Position numbers and translations under genes: made by a program | Notes under the pieces: model-generated | The model's input: the letters and a program-made list of their open reading frames with translations, nothing else | Told to the model about the DNA's origin: nothing | Databases searched by the model: none | Source: Streptosporangium sp. NBC_01495 | GTDB lineage: Bacteria > Actinomycetota > Actinomycetes > Streptosporangiales > Streptosporangiaceae | NCBI RefSeq assembly: GCF_036250735.1 | Contig: NZ_CP109430.1 | Location: 5,890,001-5,954,000, forward strand | Direction of reading: 5' to 3' | DNA length: 64,000 nt | Shown: positions 46,053 through 54,236 of the stretch, piece by piece | Layout of the letters: each line of letters starts with the position of its first letter | Numbering within the stretch: position 1 is the first letter of the stretch

Positions 46053-47020
46053 GAACGGTCCTGGCGGTCGACGGCGGCAACAGCAAGACCGACATCGCGC
46101 TCGTCGCCGAGGACGGCTCGGTCCTCGCCACCGGGCGCGGCGGCGCCTTCCAGCCGCAGACCGCGGGGGTGGGCGTCGCGATCGACGCGATCGGCGACAC
46201 CGTGCGCTCCGCGCTCGGCCCCGGCACGGCCACGCCCTACGCCGACCACGTGGCCGCGTACGTGGCGGGCGCGGACCTGCCGGTGGAGGAGGAGGCGCTC
46301 CGCGAGGAGATCCTCGCCCGGGGGTACGGCAGGGAGGCGACCGTCGGCAACGACACCTTCGCGCTGCTGCGCGCCGGGGCCTCCGGGCCCTCGGGGGTGG
46401 CCGTGGTGTGCGGCGCGGGGATCAACGCGGTGGCGGTCTCCCCCTCGGGGGAGGTCGCGAGATACCCCGCGCTGGGACGGCTCACCGGCGACTGGGGCGG
46501 CGGCCTCGGTCTAGGCGAGGAGACGCTCTGGCACGCCGTGCGCGCCGAGGACGGCCGGGGTCCGGCCAGCGCGCTGGTCCCCGCGGTCCGCGAGCACTTC
46601 GGCACCCGCACCGTCGAGGAGGTGTCCCTCGCCGTCCACTTCGGCGAGCTTCCCTACGGCAGGCTGAACGAGCTGGTCCCGGTGCTGATGGCGGTCGCGA
46701 ACCGGGGGGACGGGGTGGCCCGCTCACTGGTGGCGCGGATGGCCGAGGAGGTCGTCGTGCTCGCGGTGGTCGCGATGCGCCGCCTGGATCTGCTCTCCGT
46801 CCCGATGGAGGTGGTCCTGGGCGGAGGCGTGCTCACCGCCCGCGACCCGCTGATGAGCGAGCTGTTGGAGCGGGGCTTCGCCGAGAGCGCCCCGCAGGCC
46901 AAGCTGATCGTCGCCGACGTCGCGCCCATCATGGGCGCCGCCCTCCTGGGCCTGGACGCCCTCGGTGCCACCGAGGGGGCGAGGGCCCGGCTCCGGGCCC
47001 ACTTCCACGCCCTGACATGA
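46049..47020 (+). CDS. BadF/BadG-type sugar kinase (N-acetylglucosamine-kinase-like)
   Basis: The 323-aa ASKHA-fold protein begins VRTVLAVDGGNSKTDIALVA, the phosphate-binding motif of eukaryotic-type GlcNAc kinases. VVCGAGINAVAVSPSGEVAR, LTGDWGGGLGLGEETLW and VVLGGGVLTARDP follow. The BadF family also includes iron-sulfur enzyme activators, but the conserved cysteines of those are not evident. Position in the operon points to a sugar or disaccharide kinase. The start GTG overlaps the GH4 stop. Confidence 0.87.
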   Translation: MRTVLAVDGGNSKTDIALVAEDGSVLATGRGGAFQPQTAGVGVAIDAIGDTVRSALGPGTATPYADHVAAYVAGADLPVEEEALREEILARGYGREATVGNDTFALLRAGASGPSGVAVVCGAGINAVAVSPSGEVARYPALGRLTGDWGGGLGLGEETLWHAVRAEDGRGPASALVPAVREHFGTRTVEEVSLAVHFGELPYGRLNELVPVLMAVANRGDGVARSLVARMAEEVVVLAVVAMRRLDLLSVPMEVVLGGGVLTARDPLMSELLERGFAESAPQAKLIVADVAPIMGAALLGLDALGATEGARARLRAHFHALT

Positions 47021-47135
47021 CGGGGTGACCGGGGCGGGGTGACATCGCGCCGCGCACGGCCCGCGTCTCACGGCGCGGGCCGCGGCGCGCGGGGACGGGG
47101 AGCGCGTACGACCCGGGACGGGCGGGCCAGGGGGC

Positions 47136-47235
47136 GCTCAGTGGGTCGTCCGAAGCGAGCCGCTCAGGGGCGGGCCGCTCAGCGCAGGCCGCTCAGTGGG
47201 TCGTCCGAAGCGGGTCGTTTCCGAAGCGGGTCGTT
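47136..47235. repeat. direct repeats at the 3' end of the LysR gene
   Basis: The 22-bp GCTCAGTGGGTCGTCCGAAGCG occurs at 47136-47157 and 47191-47212, 55 bp apart. CCGAAGCGGGTCGTT then recurs at 47205-47219 and 47221-47235. The repeats span the end of the LysR coding region and give it the similar tail units NDPLRK and DDPLSG. Confidence 0.85.
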
Positions 47236-48159
47236 CAGGAGGCCGGGCGGGCGTCCCGCGAGGGAAGCGGGGGGAAGGAGCGTGGCCGCCGCGCTCTCGG
47301 CGAGCAGGGTGAGGAAGGCCCCGCCGAGGGCGTCGAACCCGGTGCGCGCGTAGGCGGTGAGGACCCGGGTCACGGCGGGCCTCGGCCGGAGGATGTGGCC
47401 CTCGTACCCCCCTGGCACGATATTGGCGGGGATGAGCGCGGGCCCGAGCCCGGCGGCCGCGAGGGTCGGGGCCGACGCCGTCTGCTCGGTGCGCACCGCG
47501 ATCCTGGGCTGGAATCCGGCCTTCGCGCAGGCGCGGTCCAGGATGTCGGCCAGGCCGTTACCGGGGGCGTAGTGGACCCAACGGCGGTCGCGGAGATCAC
47601 CCAGATCCACCGAGGACGCCCCGCCGGACGCGAGGGGGTCGCCGGAGGAGACGGCCACGACGAACTCCTCGACGCCGAGCGTGCGCACCGGCCCCGCCCA
47701 GGACGCGGGCCGGGGACCGACGGCGAGGTCGGCCTGCCCGCTCGCCATCGCCTCCGCCAGCTCGTCGGCGTGGCGGTGTTCGAAGAGCCTGACGTCGACC
47801 CCGGGATGGAGACCGCTCCAGGCGCGCAGCGCGGCGGGCAGCACGCCCAGGCTGACCGAGTAGACCGTCGCCAGCCGCAGCTCTCCCCCGGCCAGCCCGG
47901 TCGTCTGGCGTACGGCCGACAGGGCGCGGGCCGCGTCGGCCAGGGCGGCCCGCGCGTGGGGCAGCATCGCGCGCCCGGCGGCCGTGAGGTGGACGGCCCT
48001 GGGCAGCCGTTCGAGCAGTGAGGCGCCGACCGACCGCTCCAGCGCCCGGATCTGGTGCGACAGGGCCGGTTGCGTGACGTGGAGGATCTCGGCGGCCCGC
48101 GTGAAGGAGCCCTGGTCGACGATGGTCACCAGGTATTCGAGCTGTCGCAGGCTCAGCAT
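47179..48159 (-). CDS. LysR-family transcriptional regulator
   Basis: The 326-aa protein begins MLSLRQLEYLVTIVDQGSFT, the LysR helix-turn-helix, and continues AAEILHVTQPALSHQIRALE. The effector domain covers about residues 90-300 (GELRLATVYSVSLGVLPAAL). The C-terminus is extended by repeat-derived sequence. A TTG two codons upstream is also possible. It is divergent from the reductase gene at 48371, with a dyad between them, so regulation of that gene is likely. Confidence 0.9.
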   Translation of the reverse strand: MLSLRQLEYLVTIVDQGSFTRAAEILHVTQPALSHQIRALERSVGASLLERLPRAVHLTAAGRAMLPHARAALADAARALSAVRQTTGLAGGELRLATVYSVSLGVLPAALRAWSGLHPGVDVRLFEHRHADELAEAMASGQADLAVGPRPASWAGPVRTLGVEEFVVAVSSGDPLASGGASSVDLGDLRDRRWVHYAPGNGLADILDRACAKAGFQPRIAVRTEQTASAPTLAAAGLGPALIPANIVPGGYEGHILRPRPAVTRVLTAYARTGFDALGGAFLTLLAESAAATLLPPASLAGRPPGLLNDPLRKRPASDDPLSGLR

Positions 48160-48187
48160 GCGCAAAAATTATCAGAGCCCCATAAAT

Positions 48188-48204
48188 CATGACTTTGGGT
48201 CATG
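48188..48204. promoter_or_regulatory. dyad in the divergent LysR/reductase promoter
   Basis: CATGAC-TTTGG-GTCATG is a perfect 6-bp inverted repeat with a 5-bp spacer, 29 bp upstream of the LysR start. It is placed and sized like a LysR-type binding site. Confidence 0.6.
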
Positions 48205-48370
48205 TAAAGCTTCGAGCACCCGCGACGTCCGCCATAAACGACGCTCATGGCCGCGACAAGAAACAAGCCTTGGACTCATAGGGAGGGAGCCCCGCAGAAT
48301 CGGATCGCACGGCACCGGCACGGGAACGTGACCGCGCGCCGGCCCATCCGCACCGATCGGGAGAAGAACG

Positions 48371-49429
48371 ATGAGCACCCAGCCCAAGGTCGCCCTCGTC
48401 GTCGGCGCCCAGGGGGTGATCGGCCGCAACCTGGTCGACCACCTCGCGGCGCTCGGCGACTGGGAGGTGATCGGCCTGTCGCGCCGCGGCGGGGAGAGCG
48501 CGGGACGGGTCCGCCACGTACGGGTCGACCTGCTCGACCGGGACGACTGCGCCAAGAGGCTCGGCGAGCTCACCGACGTGACCCATGTCTTCTACGCCGC
48601 CTACCAGGACCGGCCGACCTGGGCCGAGCTCGTCCCGCCCAACCTCGCCATGCTCGTCAACGTCGTCGACGCGGTCGAACCGGTGGCTCCGGGCCTGCGG
48701 CACGTCAGCCTCATGCAGGGATACAAGGTCTACGGCGCGCACCTGGGCCCCTTCAAGACCCCGGCCCGCGAGAGCGACCCGCACCACATGCCGCCAGAGT
48801 TCAACGTCGACCAGCAGAACTTCCTGGAGGAGCGCCAGCAGGGCTCGGGGTGGACGTGGACGGCGATCCGCCCGTCCGTGGTGTGCGGCTTCGCCCTCGG
48901 CAACCCGATGAACCTGGCCATGGTGATCGCGGTGTACGGCGCGATCTCGAAGGAGCTGGGCCTGCCGCTGCGCTTCCCCGGCAGGCCGGGGGCCTACGAC
49001 ACGCTGCTGGAGATGACCGACGCGGGACTGCTGGCCAGGGCGACCGTCTGGGCGGCGACCGACGAGCGCTGCGCCAACCAGGCGTTCAACGTCAACAACG
49101 GCGACCTCTTCCGCTGGAACGACATGTGGCCGAGGATCGCCGGGTTCTTCGACCTGGAGGTGGCTCCTCCCCTGCCGATGTCGCTCGACGTCGTCATGGC
49201 CGACAAGGGGCCGCTCTGGGACGCCATGACCGAGAGGTACGGGCTGGAGCCACACCCGTACGAGGACGTGTCCTCCTGGGCCTTCGGCGACGCCGTGTTC
49301 TCCTGGGACTACGACTTCTTCGCCGACGGTTCCAAGGCCCGGCGCTTCGGCTTCCACGAGTACGTCGACACCGAGGCGATGTTCCTGGACATCCTCGGCG
49401 ACCTCCGCCGCCGCAGGATCATCCCCTGA
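48371..49429 (+). CDS. PRISE-like short-chain dehydrogenase/reductase
   Basis: The 352-aa protein starts at an ATG after GGGAGAAGAACG. The nucleotide-binding motif is VALVVGAQGVIGRNLVDHLA. THVFYAAYQDRPTW, LMQGYKVYGAHLGPFKTPAR and PEFNVDQQNFLEE match the progesterone 5-beta-reductase/iridoid synthase-like (PRISE) group rather than ordinary epimerases. Such enzymes reduce activated C=C bonds with NADPH. The bacterial substrate is unknown. Divergent from a LysR regulator. Confidence 0.82.
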   Translation: MSTQPKVALVVGAQGVIGRNLVDHLAALGDWEVIGLSRRGGESAGRVRHVRVDLLDRDDCAKRLGELTDVTHVFYAAYQDRPTWAELVPPNLAMLVNVVDAVEPVAPGLRHVSLMQGYKVYGAHLGPFKTPARESDPHHMPPEFNVDQQNFLEERQQGSGWTWTAIRPSVVCGFALGNPMNLAMVIAVYGAISKELGLPLRFPGRPGAYDTLLEMTDAGLLARATVWAATDERCANQAFNVNNGDLFRWNDMWPRIAGFFDLEVAPPLPMSLDVVMADKGPLWDAMTERYGLEPHPYEDVSSWAFGDAVFSWDYDFFADGSKARRFGFHEYVDTEAMFLDILGDLRRRRIIP

Positions 49430-49453
49430 GGAGTCCGTCCCGCGAAAGCGGCC

Positions 49454-50389
49454 TCAGGGCTCGATCGACTCCGCGACCCGGGCGTAGACGGTCAGCAGGA
49501 GGTCCCAGAAGCGGCCCACGTCGAGGGAGGTGCCGACCAGGGCGTTGGGGGCGCGGCCCCGGAGGGCGAAGTCGGTCACGGTCATCCCGGCGGTGAAGCG
49601 GCCCGCCGTCTCGACGTCCACGACGGCGGGTTCGAGGGTGATCAGCGACGGGTCGATCAGGTGGGCGATCGCGCAGGCGTCGTGGATCGCGGGCCCGTCC
49701 TCGGCGGTGATCGTGCCGTAGAACCGCACGCACGGCAGGAGCAGGTCGGCGCCGAGCCTGCCCATGGCCGCCATGCGGTCCGCCACCGCCTCGGTGGTCA
49801 CGGCGCCGCGACTCACGTCGAGACCGATCATGGTCACCGTCCAGCCCGCGCCGAAGACGACCGCGGCGGCCTCCGGGTCGGCGGCGATGTTGAACTCGGC
49901 CGCGGGAGAGAAGTTGCCCCGCGTGTAGGACCCGCCGAGGATCGTGAGGCCCCGAGCCCAGCTCACGATCGCGGGCTCCCTGAGCACGGCGAGCGCCACG
50001 TTGGTGAGCGGGCCGATGGCGACCAGGGTCACCTCGCCCGGATCGGCCCGGAGCGTCTCGATGATGAAGTCGACGGCGTGCCCGGCGGCCGGCGGGAGCG
50101 ACGCCGGGGGCAGCAGCGCCTCCCCGAGGCCCGAGTCCCCGTGCACCCCGGCCGCGTTCACCCGGGGGCGCAGGAGCGCGCCCGCGCTGCCCGCGACGAC
50201 CGGCACCCCGCTGAACCCCAGGAACTCGCGGAGCCGCAGCGCGTTGTCGGTGGTCCTGGCCAGCTCGACGTTGCCGCCGACCGTGGTGATCCCCAGGATC
50301 TCCAGATCGGGGCTCCCGTGGGCGAGGACGAGCGCCAGCGCGTCGTCGATCCCCGGGTCGCAGTCAATGATGATCTTTCTGGGAGGCAT
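49454..50389 (-). CDS. inosine-uridine preferring nucleoside hydrolase family enzyme
   Basis: The 311-aa protein begins PPRKIIIDCDPGIDDALALV, the calcium-binding DxDxxxDD motif. LGITTVGGNVELARTTDNAL, VTLVAIGPLTNVALAV, AEFNIAADPEAAAVVF and IHDACAIAHLIDP follow. It cleaves the N-glycosidic bond of nucleosides. The ATG at 50389 is chosen because the family motif starts right after it; no strong ribosome site is seen. It converges on the reductase gene with a 24-bp gap. Confidence 0.92.
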   Translation of the reverse strand: MPPRKIIIDCDPGIDDALALVLAHGSPDLEILGITTVGGNVELARTTDNALRLREFLGFSGVPVVAGSAGALLRPRVNAAGVHGDSGLGEALLPPASLPPAAGHAVDFIIETLRADPGEVTLVAIGPLTNVALAVLREPAIVSWARGLTILGGSYTRGNFSPAAEFNIAADPEAAAVVFGAGWTVTMIGLDVSRGAVTTEAVADRMAAMGRLGADLLLPCVRFYGTITAEDGPAIHDACAIAHLIDPSLITLEPAVVDVETAGRFTAGMTVTDFALRGRAPNALVGTSLDVGRFWDLLLTVYARVAESIEP

Positions 50390-50457
50390 CCGTCCAGCTT
50401 GGATCAATCACCTCACTCCCGGCAAATCAGGAACAACCTCCCGAGGAGAGGAGAGGA

Positions 50458-50597
50458 GAGCGGGCCGGTCGCCACCTTCGGGGAAACGGTCCTTCGTACG
50501 CGCTCCCCGAAGCGGGGAGCGGGCCGGTCATCGCCTTCGGGGAAACGCCGACGGCCCTTACCGCACGTGGGCCGATCACCGCGCCCGGGGAAAACAC
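50458..50597. repeat. three degenerate repeat units with a hairpin
   Basis: GAGCGGGCCGGTC...CTTCGGGGAAACG occurs at 50458-50488 and 50517-50547, and a weaker copy ends at about 50597. Between the first two is the hairpin CGCTCCCC / GGGGAGCG (50501-50521), placed to end the Lrp-family transcript. The flank 50444-50460 is a GAGGA repeat. Confidence 0.7.
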
Positions 50598-50617
50598 CGG
50601 CGGACCCGCCCCGGAGG

Positions 50618-51094
50618 TCAGGCGCGCTCCTCGGGCTTCCCGTTCTCCTGACCCGCCGGCTCCGGGGTGCGGTGCTCGTACGGCGTGCTGAGCACGACCG
50701 TCGTGCGGGTGGAGACGTTGGCGGCGGTGCGGATCTGGTTCAGCAGCTCCTCGAGCGCGATCGGCGAGGCCACCCGGACCTTGAGGATGTAGCTCTCGTC
50801 CCCGGCCACGCTGTGGCAGGCCTCGACGGCGCTCAGATGGGCCAGCCGCTCCGGGGCGTCGTCGGCGGCGGCAGGGTCGATCGGCTTGATGGAGACGAAC
50901 GCGGTGAGCGAGAGCCCGATGGCGTCGTAGTCGACCAGCGCGGCGTACCCGCGCAACACCCCGCGCTTCTCCAGCCGGCGCACCCGCTGGTGCACCGCCG
51001 ACACCGAAAGCCCGGTCTCCCTGGCGAGATCGGTGAAGCTCATCCGGCCATCCTTGGCCAGCAACGTGACGATACGGCGGTCGATCTCCTCCAT
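50618..51094 (-). CDS. Lrp/AsnC-family transcriptional regulator
   Basis: The 158-aa protein starts EEIDRRIVTLLAKDGRMSFT and continues DLARETGLSVSAVHQRVRRL, the AsnC helix-turn-helix. The RAM effector domain (VEACHSVAGDESYILKVRVA) follows. It probably senses an amino acid. No amino acid gene is adjacent. It is 47 bp downstream of the histidine kinase gene on the same strand. Confidence 0.93.
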   Translation of the reverse strand: MEEIDRRIVTLLAKDGRMSFTDLARETGLSVSAVHQRVRRLEKRGVLRGYAALVDYDAIGLSLTAFVSIKPIDPAAADDAPERLAHLSAVEACHSVAGDESYILKVRVASPIALEELLNQIRTAANVSTRTTVVLSTPYEHRTPEPAGQENGKPEERA

Positions 51095-51141
51095 CCGGTA
51101 AACGGTAACGGCATTCGGATCCCGCACGTACCGTCCGCGTG

Positions 51142-52734
51142 TCACGGCACGGTCCCAACCGCGATCTCCGGGGGCCCCTCCCGTTCCGGCGCGACGGCCC
51201 CGGCGGGCAGCGTGATGACGAAGCGGGCACCCCCGGTGTGCTCGGTGTCCAGCCGGATCGTGCCGCCGTGCTGCTCCACGATCTTCCTGCAGAGCGCCAG
51301 GCCGATCCCGGTGCCCTCGTAGGCGTCCCGCTGGTGCAGCCGCTGGAAGATGACGAAGATCTTGTCCGCGAAGTTGGGCGAGATGCCGATGCCGTTGTCG
51401 GTCACGGTCATCCGCACCTCCCCGTCGAGCCGCTCGGACTCGATCGTGACCCGGGGCGCGCGGCCGGGGTCGCGGAACTTCAGGGAGTTGCCGATCAGAT
51501 TCTGCCAGAGCATCACGAACTGGGTCCGGTCCCCGACGACGGCGGGCAGGTCCCCGACCTCGATCTCGGCCCCGGACTCCTCCACCGCCGCCGAGAGGTT
51601 GGCCAGGGCTCTGCCGACCACGTCGTTCAGGTCCATCTCGACGGGTTCCCTGGCGACGCGGCCCACCCGGGAGAAGGTGAGCAGCTCGTTGATGAGCACC
51701 TGCATGCGCTTGGCGCCGTCCACGGCGAAGTCGATGTAGGTGTTGGCCCTCTCGTCGAGCTGGGAGGCGTACCGCTGCTGGAGCATCTGGCAGAAGGAGG
51801 CGATCTTCCGCAGCGGCTCCTGCAGGTCGTGCGAGGCCACGTAGGCGAACTGCTCCAGCTCCGCGTTGGAGCGCTTCAGCTCCTCGGCCTGGGCGGCGAT
51901 CCGCAGCCGGGAGCCGCGGGCCTCCTCCAGCTCGGTGACGATGCGCCGACGCATCGCCTCCATGTCGTCGGCCAGCTCCGCGAGGTCGGCGGGGCCGCCG
52001 GTGTCGACGTGGTGCGCGAAATCTCCCATGGTGACCCGGCGGGAGGCCTCGCGGAGACGGGCCAGGGGTCCGAACACCGCGATCCTCAGCAGCACCGCCA
52101 CCGTGACGATGGTGATCAGGAAGGCGGCCAGGATGCCGAAGAAGGTGGCGTCCCTGACCGTGCGGGCGGCCTCCAGGTCGGCACGGGCCAGCTCCCTCGC
52201 GTGGCTCCAGGCGACGTTCTGGGTGTCGAGCGCCTTCCTGACGGCGTCGAAGGAGCGCTTGCTCTCCTCGGCCTGCTCGGCGCTCACACTCTCCGGGCCC
52301 TTCTCCCTGACGCTGGCGATCATCGGTTCCGCGTAGCGGGTCCGCCAGTCGGCGGCCCGCCGCCCCACCTCCTGGAGTGCCGCCAGCGGTTCCGTGCCCG
52401 GCACCAGCCGCGCGATCTGTGACGACACGACGAGCTCGTCGCGCCGCCCCTCCACGTACGGCTGCAGGAACTCCTCCTTGCCGGTGATGACGAAGCCCCG
52501 CACCCCGGTCTCCTGGTTCAGCAGGGTCGCCTGCAGGCGCTCCGCCTGGATCCTGCCCACCGAGATGTGGTCGATCAGCCTGTTGGAGGCGGACGCCGCG
52601 TTCTGCAGGACCGTGGCGCCGACGATCGCCGACACCCCGAGCAGGAGGGTCATGGCGAGCAGCACGACGTTGAACCACGTCTGCGCGCTCCAGCGGCTCT
52701 TCCGAGATCCGCGGGAAGGTGTCTCGGTGGTCAA
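51142..52734 (-). CDS. CHASE3-domain sensor histidine kinase
   Basis: The 530-aa protein has a membrane helix near residues 20-42, a CHASE3 extracellular domain (LQATLLNQETGVRGFVITGK), a second helix near 195-218 and a HAMP linker. A HisKA domain carries the phosphorylated His in YVASHDLQEPLRKI. The HATPase domain shows NLIGNSLKFRDPG, VTDNGIGI and GTGIGLALCRKIVEQHGG. The layout is phytochrome-like/Cph1-type. No response regulator is adjacent, so it is an orphan. The start appears to be TTG after GAGAGG. Confidence 0.9.
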   Translation of the reverse strand: MTTETPSRGSRKSRWSAQTWFNVVLLAMTLLLGVSAIVGATVLQNAASASNRLIDHISVGRIQAERLQATLLNQETGVRGFVITGKEEFLQPYVEGRRDELVVSSQIARLVPGTEPLAALQEVGRRAADWRTRYAEPMIASVREKGPESVSAEQAEESKRSFDAVRKALDTQNVAWSHARELARADLEAARTVRDATFFGILAAFLITIVTVAVLLRIAVFGPLARLREASRRVTMGDFAHHVDTGGPADLAELADDMEAMRRRIVTELEEARGSRLRIAAQAEELKRSNAELEQFAYVASHDLQEPLRKIASFCQMLQQRYASQLDERANTYIDFAVDGAKRMQVLINELLTFSRVGRVAREPVEMDLNDVVGRALANLSAAVEESGAEIEVGDLPAVVGDRTQFVMLWQNLIGNSLKFRDPGRAPRVTIESERLDGEVRMTVTDNGIGISPNFADKIFVIFQRLHQRDAYEGTGIGLALCRKIVEQHGGTIRLDTEHTGGARFVITLPAGAVAPEREGPPEIAVGTVP

Positions 52735-52888
52735 CGGCCTCTCACTTCATGCGGTGTCGTCCCGCCGGAGCGGCGGGTGCCCGGCGGGGTGGACGAAAGA
52801 TACCGGAACGAGCCGCCCTCCACGCATGCGATCCCGCCCCCGGGATGGCCCTGCCCATGCCGCCGGGATCGAGTCGTACAGTCACGGC

Positions 52889-53869
52889 ATGAGCAACCTG
52901 GAAACGGATCCGCGGGAGTCGGCCTGCGGCGGCCTCGCGGACGTGGCCGCGGAACCGGTGAACGAGCTGCTGACCGGCCGGGACGTGGTACTGGGCGGTC
53001 CCCGGGCGATGAGGGTCACCAGGACCCTGCCGAACCGGGACGTCAGGATGGTCGGCGCGTGGTGCTTCGTCGACCACTACGGCCCCGAGCGGGCGACGAT
53101 GCACGTCCCCCCGCACCCGCACACCGGCCTGCAGACCGTCAGCTGGCTCGTGGAGGGCGAGGTCCTGCACCGCGACAGCGTCGGCAGCGAGCAGCTGATC
53201 AGGCCGGGCCAGCTCAACCTGATGACCGCCGGGCGGGCCATCTCCCACGCGGAGGAGTCGCCGGCCGAGGCCGTGCTGCACGGGGTCCAGCTGTGGGTGG
53301 CGCTCCCCTCCGCCGCCCGCGGGGGCGCCCCGGCCTTCGAGCACCACCCGGTGCTGCCCACGCTGACAGCGCCGTCGTCGCCGTCGTCGCCGTCGTCGCC
53401 GGGCGTCACGGTGACCGTCATCATGGGCGAGTTGGGCGGTGTCACCTCCCCGGCGACGGTCCACACCCCGCTGGTCGGGGCCGAGGTGACGCTGGAGGCG
53501 GGCGCCGGGACCTCGGTCCCGCTCCGTCCCGGCTTCGAGTACGCCGTGCTGGCCCTGTCCGGCACCGTGCGGGTCGGCGGTACGGACCTCTCCCCCGGCC
53601 CGCTGCTCTACCTGGGCAGCGGACGCTCGGAGCTGGCCGTGGAAGCCGAGGGGGCCGGGCGGCTGCTGCTCCTCGGCGGCGAGCCGTTCGAGGAGCGGAT
53701 CGTCATGTGGTGGAACTTCGTCGGCCGCAGCCACGAGGACATCGTCCGGTTCCGGCGGGAGTGGATGGAGGGCGAGGGGTTCGGCACGGTGCCCGGCGCG
53801 GGAGCCGCCCCGCTGCCCGCGCCCGAGCTGCCCCTGACCCCCCTCAAGGCCCGCGGGCGCCGCCGCTAG
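52889..53869 (+). CDS. pirin family protein
   Basis: The 326-aa bicupin has the pirin signature GAWCFVDHYGPE, then VPPHPHTGLQTVSWLVEGEV with metal-binding histidines, MTAGRAISHAEES and GVQLWVALP. The C-terminal pirin domain (WWNFVGRSHEDIVRFRREWM) is intact. Some pirins oxidise flavonols such as quercetin; others are regulators. A CGTCGC repeat encodes SSPSSPSSP between the two domains. A large hairpin follows the gene. Confidence 0.92.
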   Translation: MSNLETDPRESACGGLADVAAEPVNELLTGRDVVLGGPRAMRVTRTLPNRDVRMVGAWCFVDHYGPERATMHVPPHPHTGLQTVSWLVEGEVLHRDSVGSEQLIRPGQLNLMTAGRAISHAEESPAEAVLHGVQLWVALPSAARGGAPAFEHHPVLPTLTAPSSPSSPSSPGVTVTVIMGELGGVTSPATVHTPLVGAEVTLEAGAGTSVPLRPGFEYAVLALSGTVRVGGTDLSPGPLLYLGSGRSELAVEAEGAGRLLLLGGEPFEERIVMWWNFVGRSHEDIVRFRREWMEGEGFGTVPGAGAAPLPAPELPLTPLKARGRRR

Positions 53870-53894
53870 CGGTCAAACCCGGGACGCCGCCACC

Positions 53895-53933
53895 GGCGGC
53901 ACGGACCCGCCGGGCCGGCGGGTCCGTGCCGCC
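53895..53933 (+). terminator. terminator after pirin
   Basis: A perfect 17-bp stem (GGCGGCACGGACCCGCC and its complement) with a GGGCC loop, 25 bp after the stop codon. Confidence 0.85.
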
Positions 53934-53970
53934 TGGCCCCGTCTTCCGGGTCGCGGGACCGAAACGCCCC

Positions 53971-54002
53971 AGGGCGCCCTCCTCTTGACCGGGGGGCGCC
54001 CT
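53971..54002. terminator. second hairpin downstream of pirin
   Basis: AGGGCGCCC / GGGCGCCCT arms of 9 bp around a 14-nt loop. With the first hairpin it isolates the ABC operon that follows. The remainder of the 367-bp gap holds a GGGAAAGGAA purine repeat (54068-54093) and the operon promoter. Confidence 0.5.
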
Positions 54003-54127
54003 GCGTCGTTTCTGTCCGGTAAAGGGCCGGAACAGAGAGGAAGGCCGGAAGCGACGGGAAGGGGCCGGGAAAGGAAGGGAAAGGAAGGGAAAGGTCGCGC
54101 CATCCGGTCCCGATCGGCCACGCACTC

Positions 54128-54157
54128 TTGACAGCCCATTATTCCTACCTGAATAGT
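54128..54157 (+). promoter_or_regulatory. sigma-70-type promoter of the ABC/oxygenase operon
   Basis: A consensus -35 box TTGACA (54128-54133) is followed after 18 bp by AATAGT as -10. The small inverted repeat GAATA-N9-TATTC (54151-54169) overlaps the -10 box and could be an operator. Transcription would begin about 75 bp before the binding-protein gene. Confidence 0.55.
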
Positions 54158-54236
54158 GTGGATATATTCGAGCCGCCGCAGGACGTCGCCGAGCTGCGCG
54201 GATCCTCACCAGCCGCGACCGCGAGGAGACCCTCCC

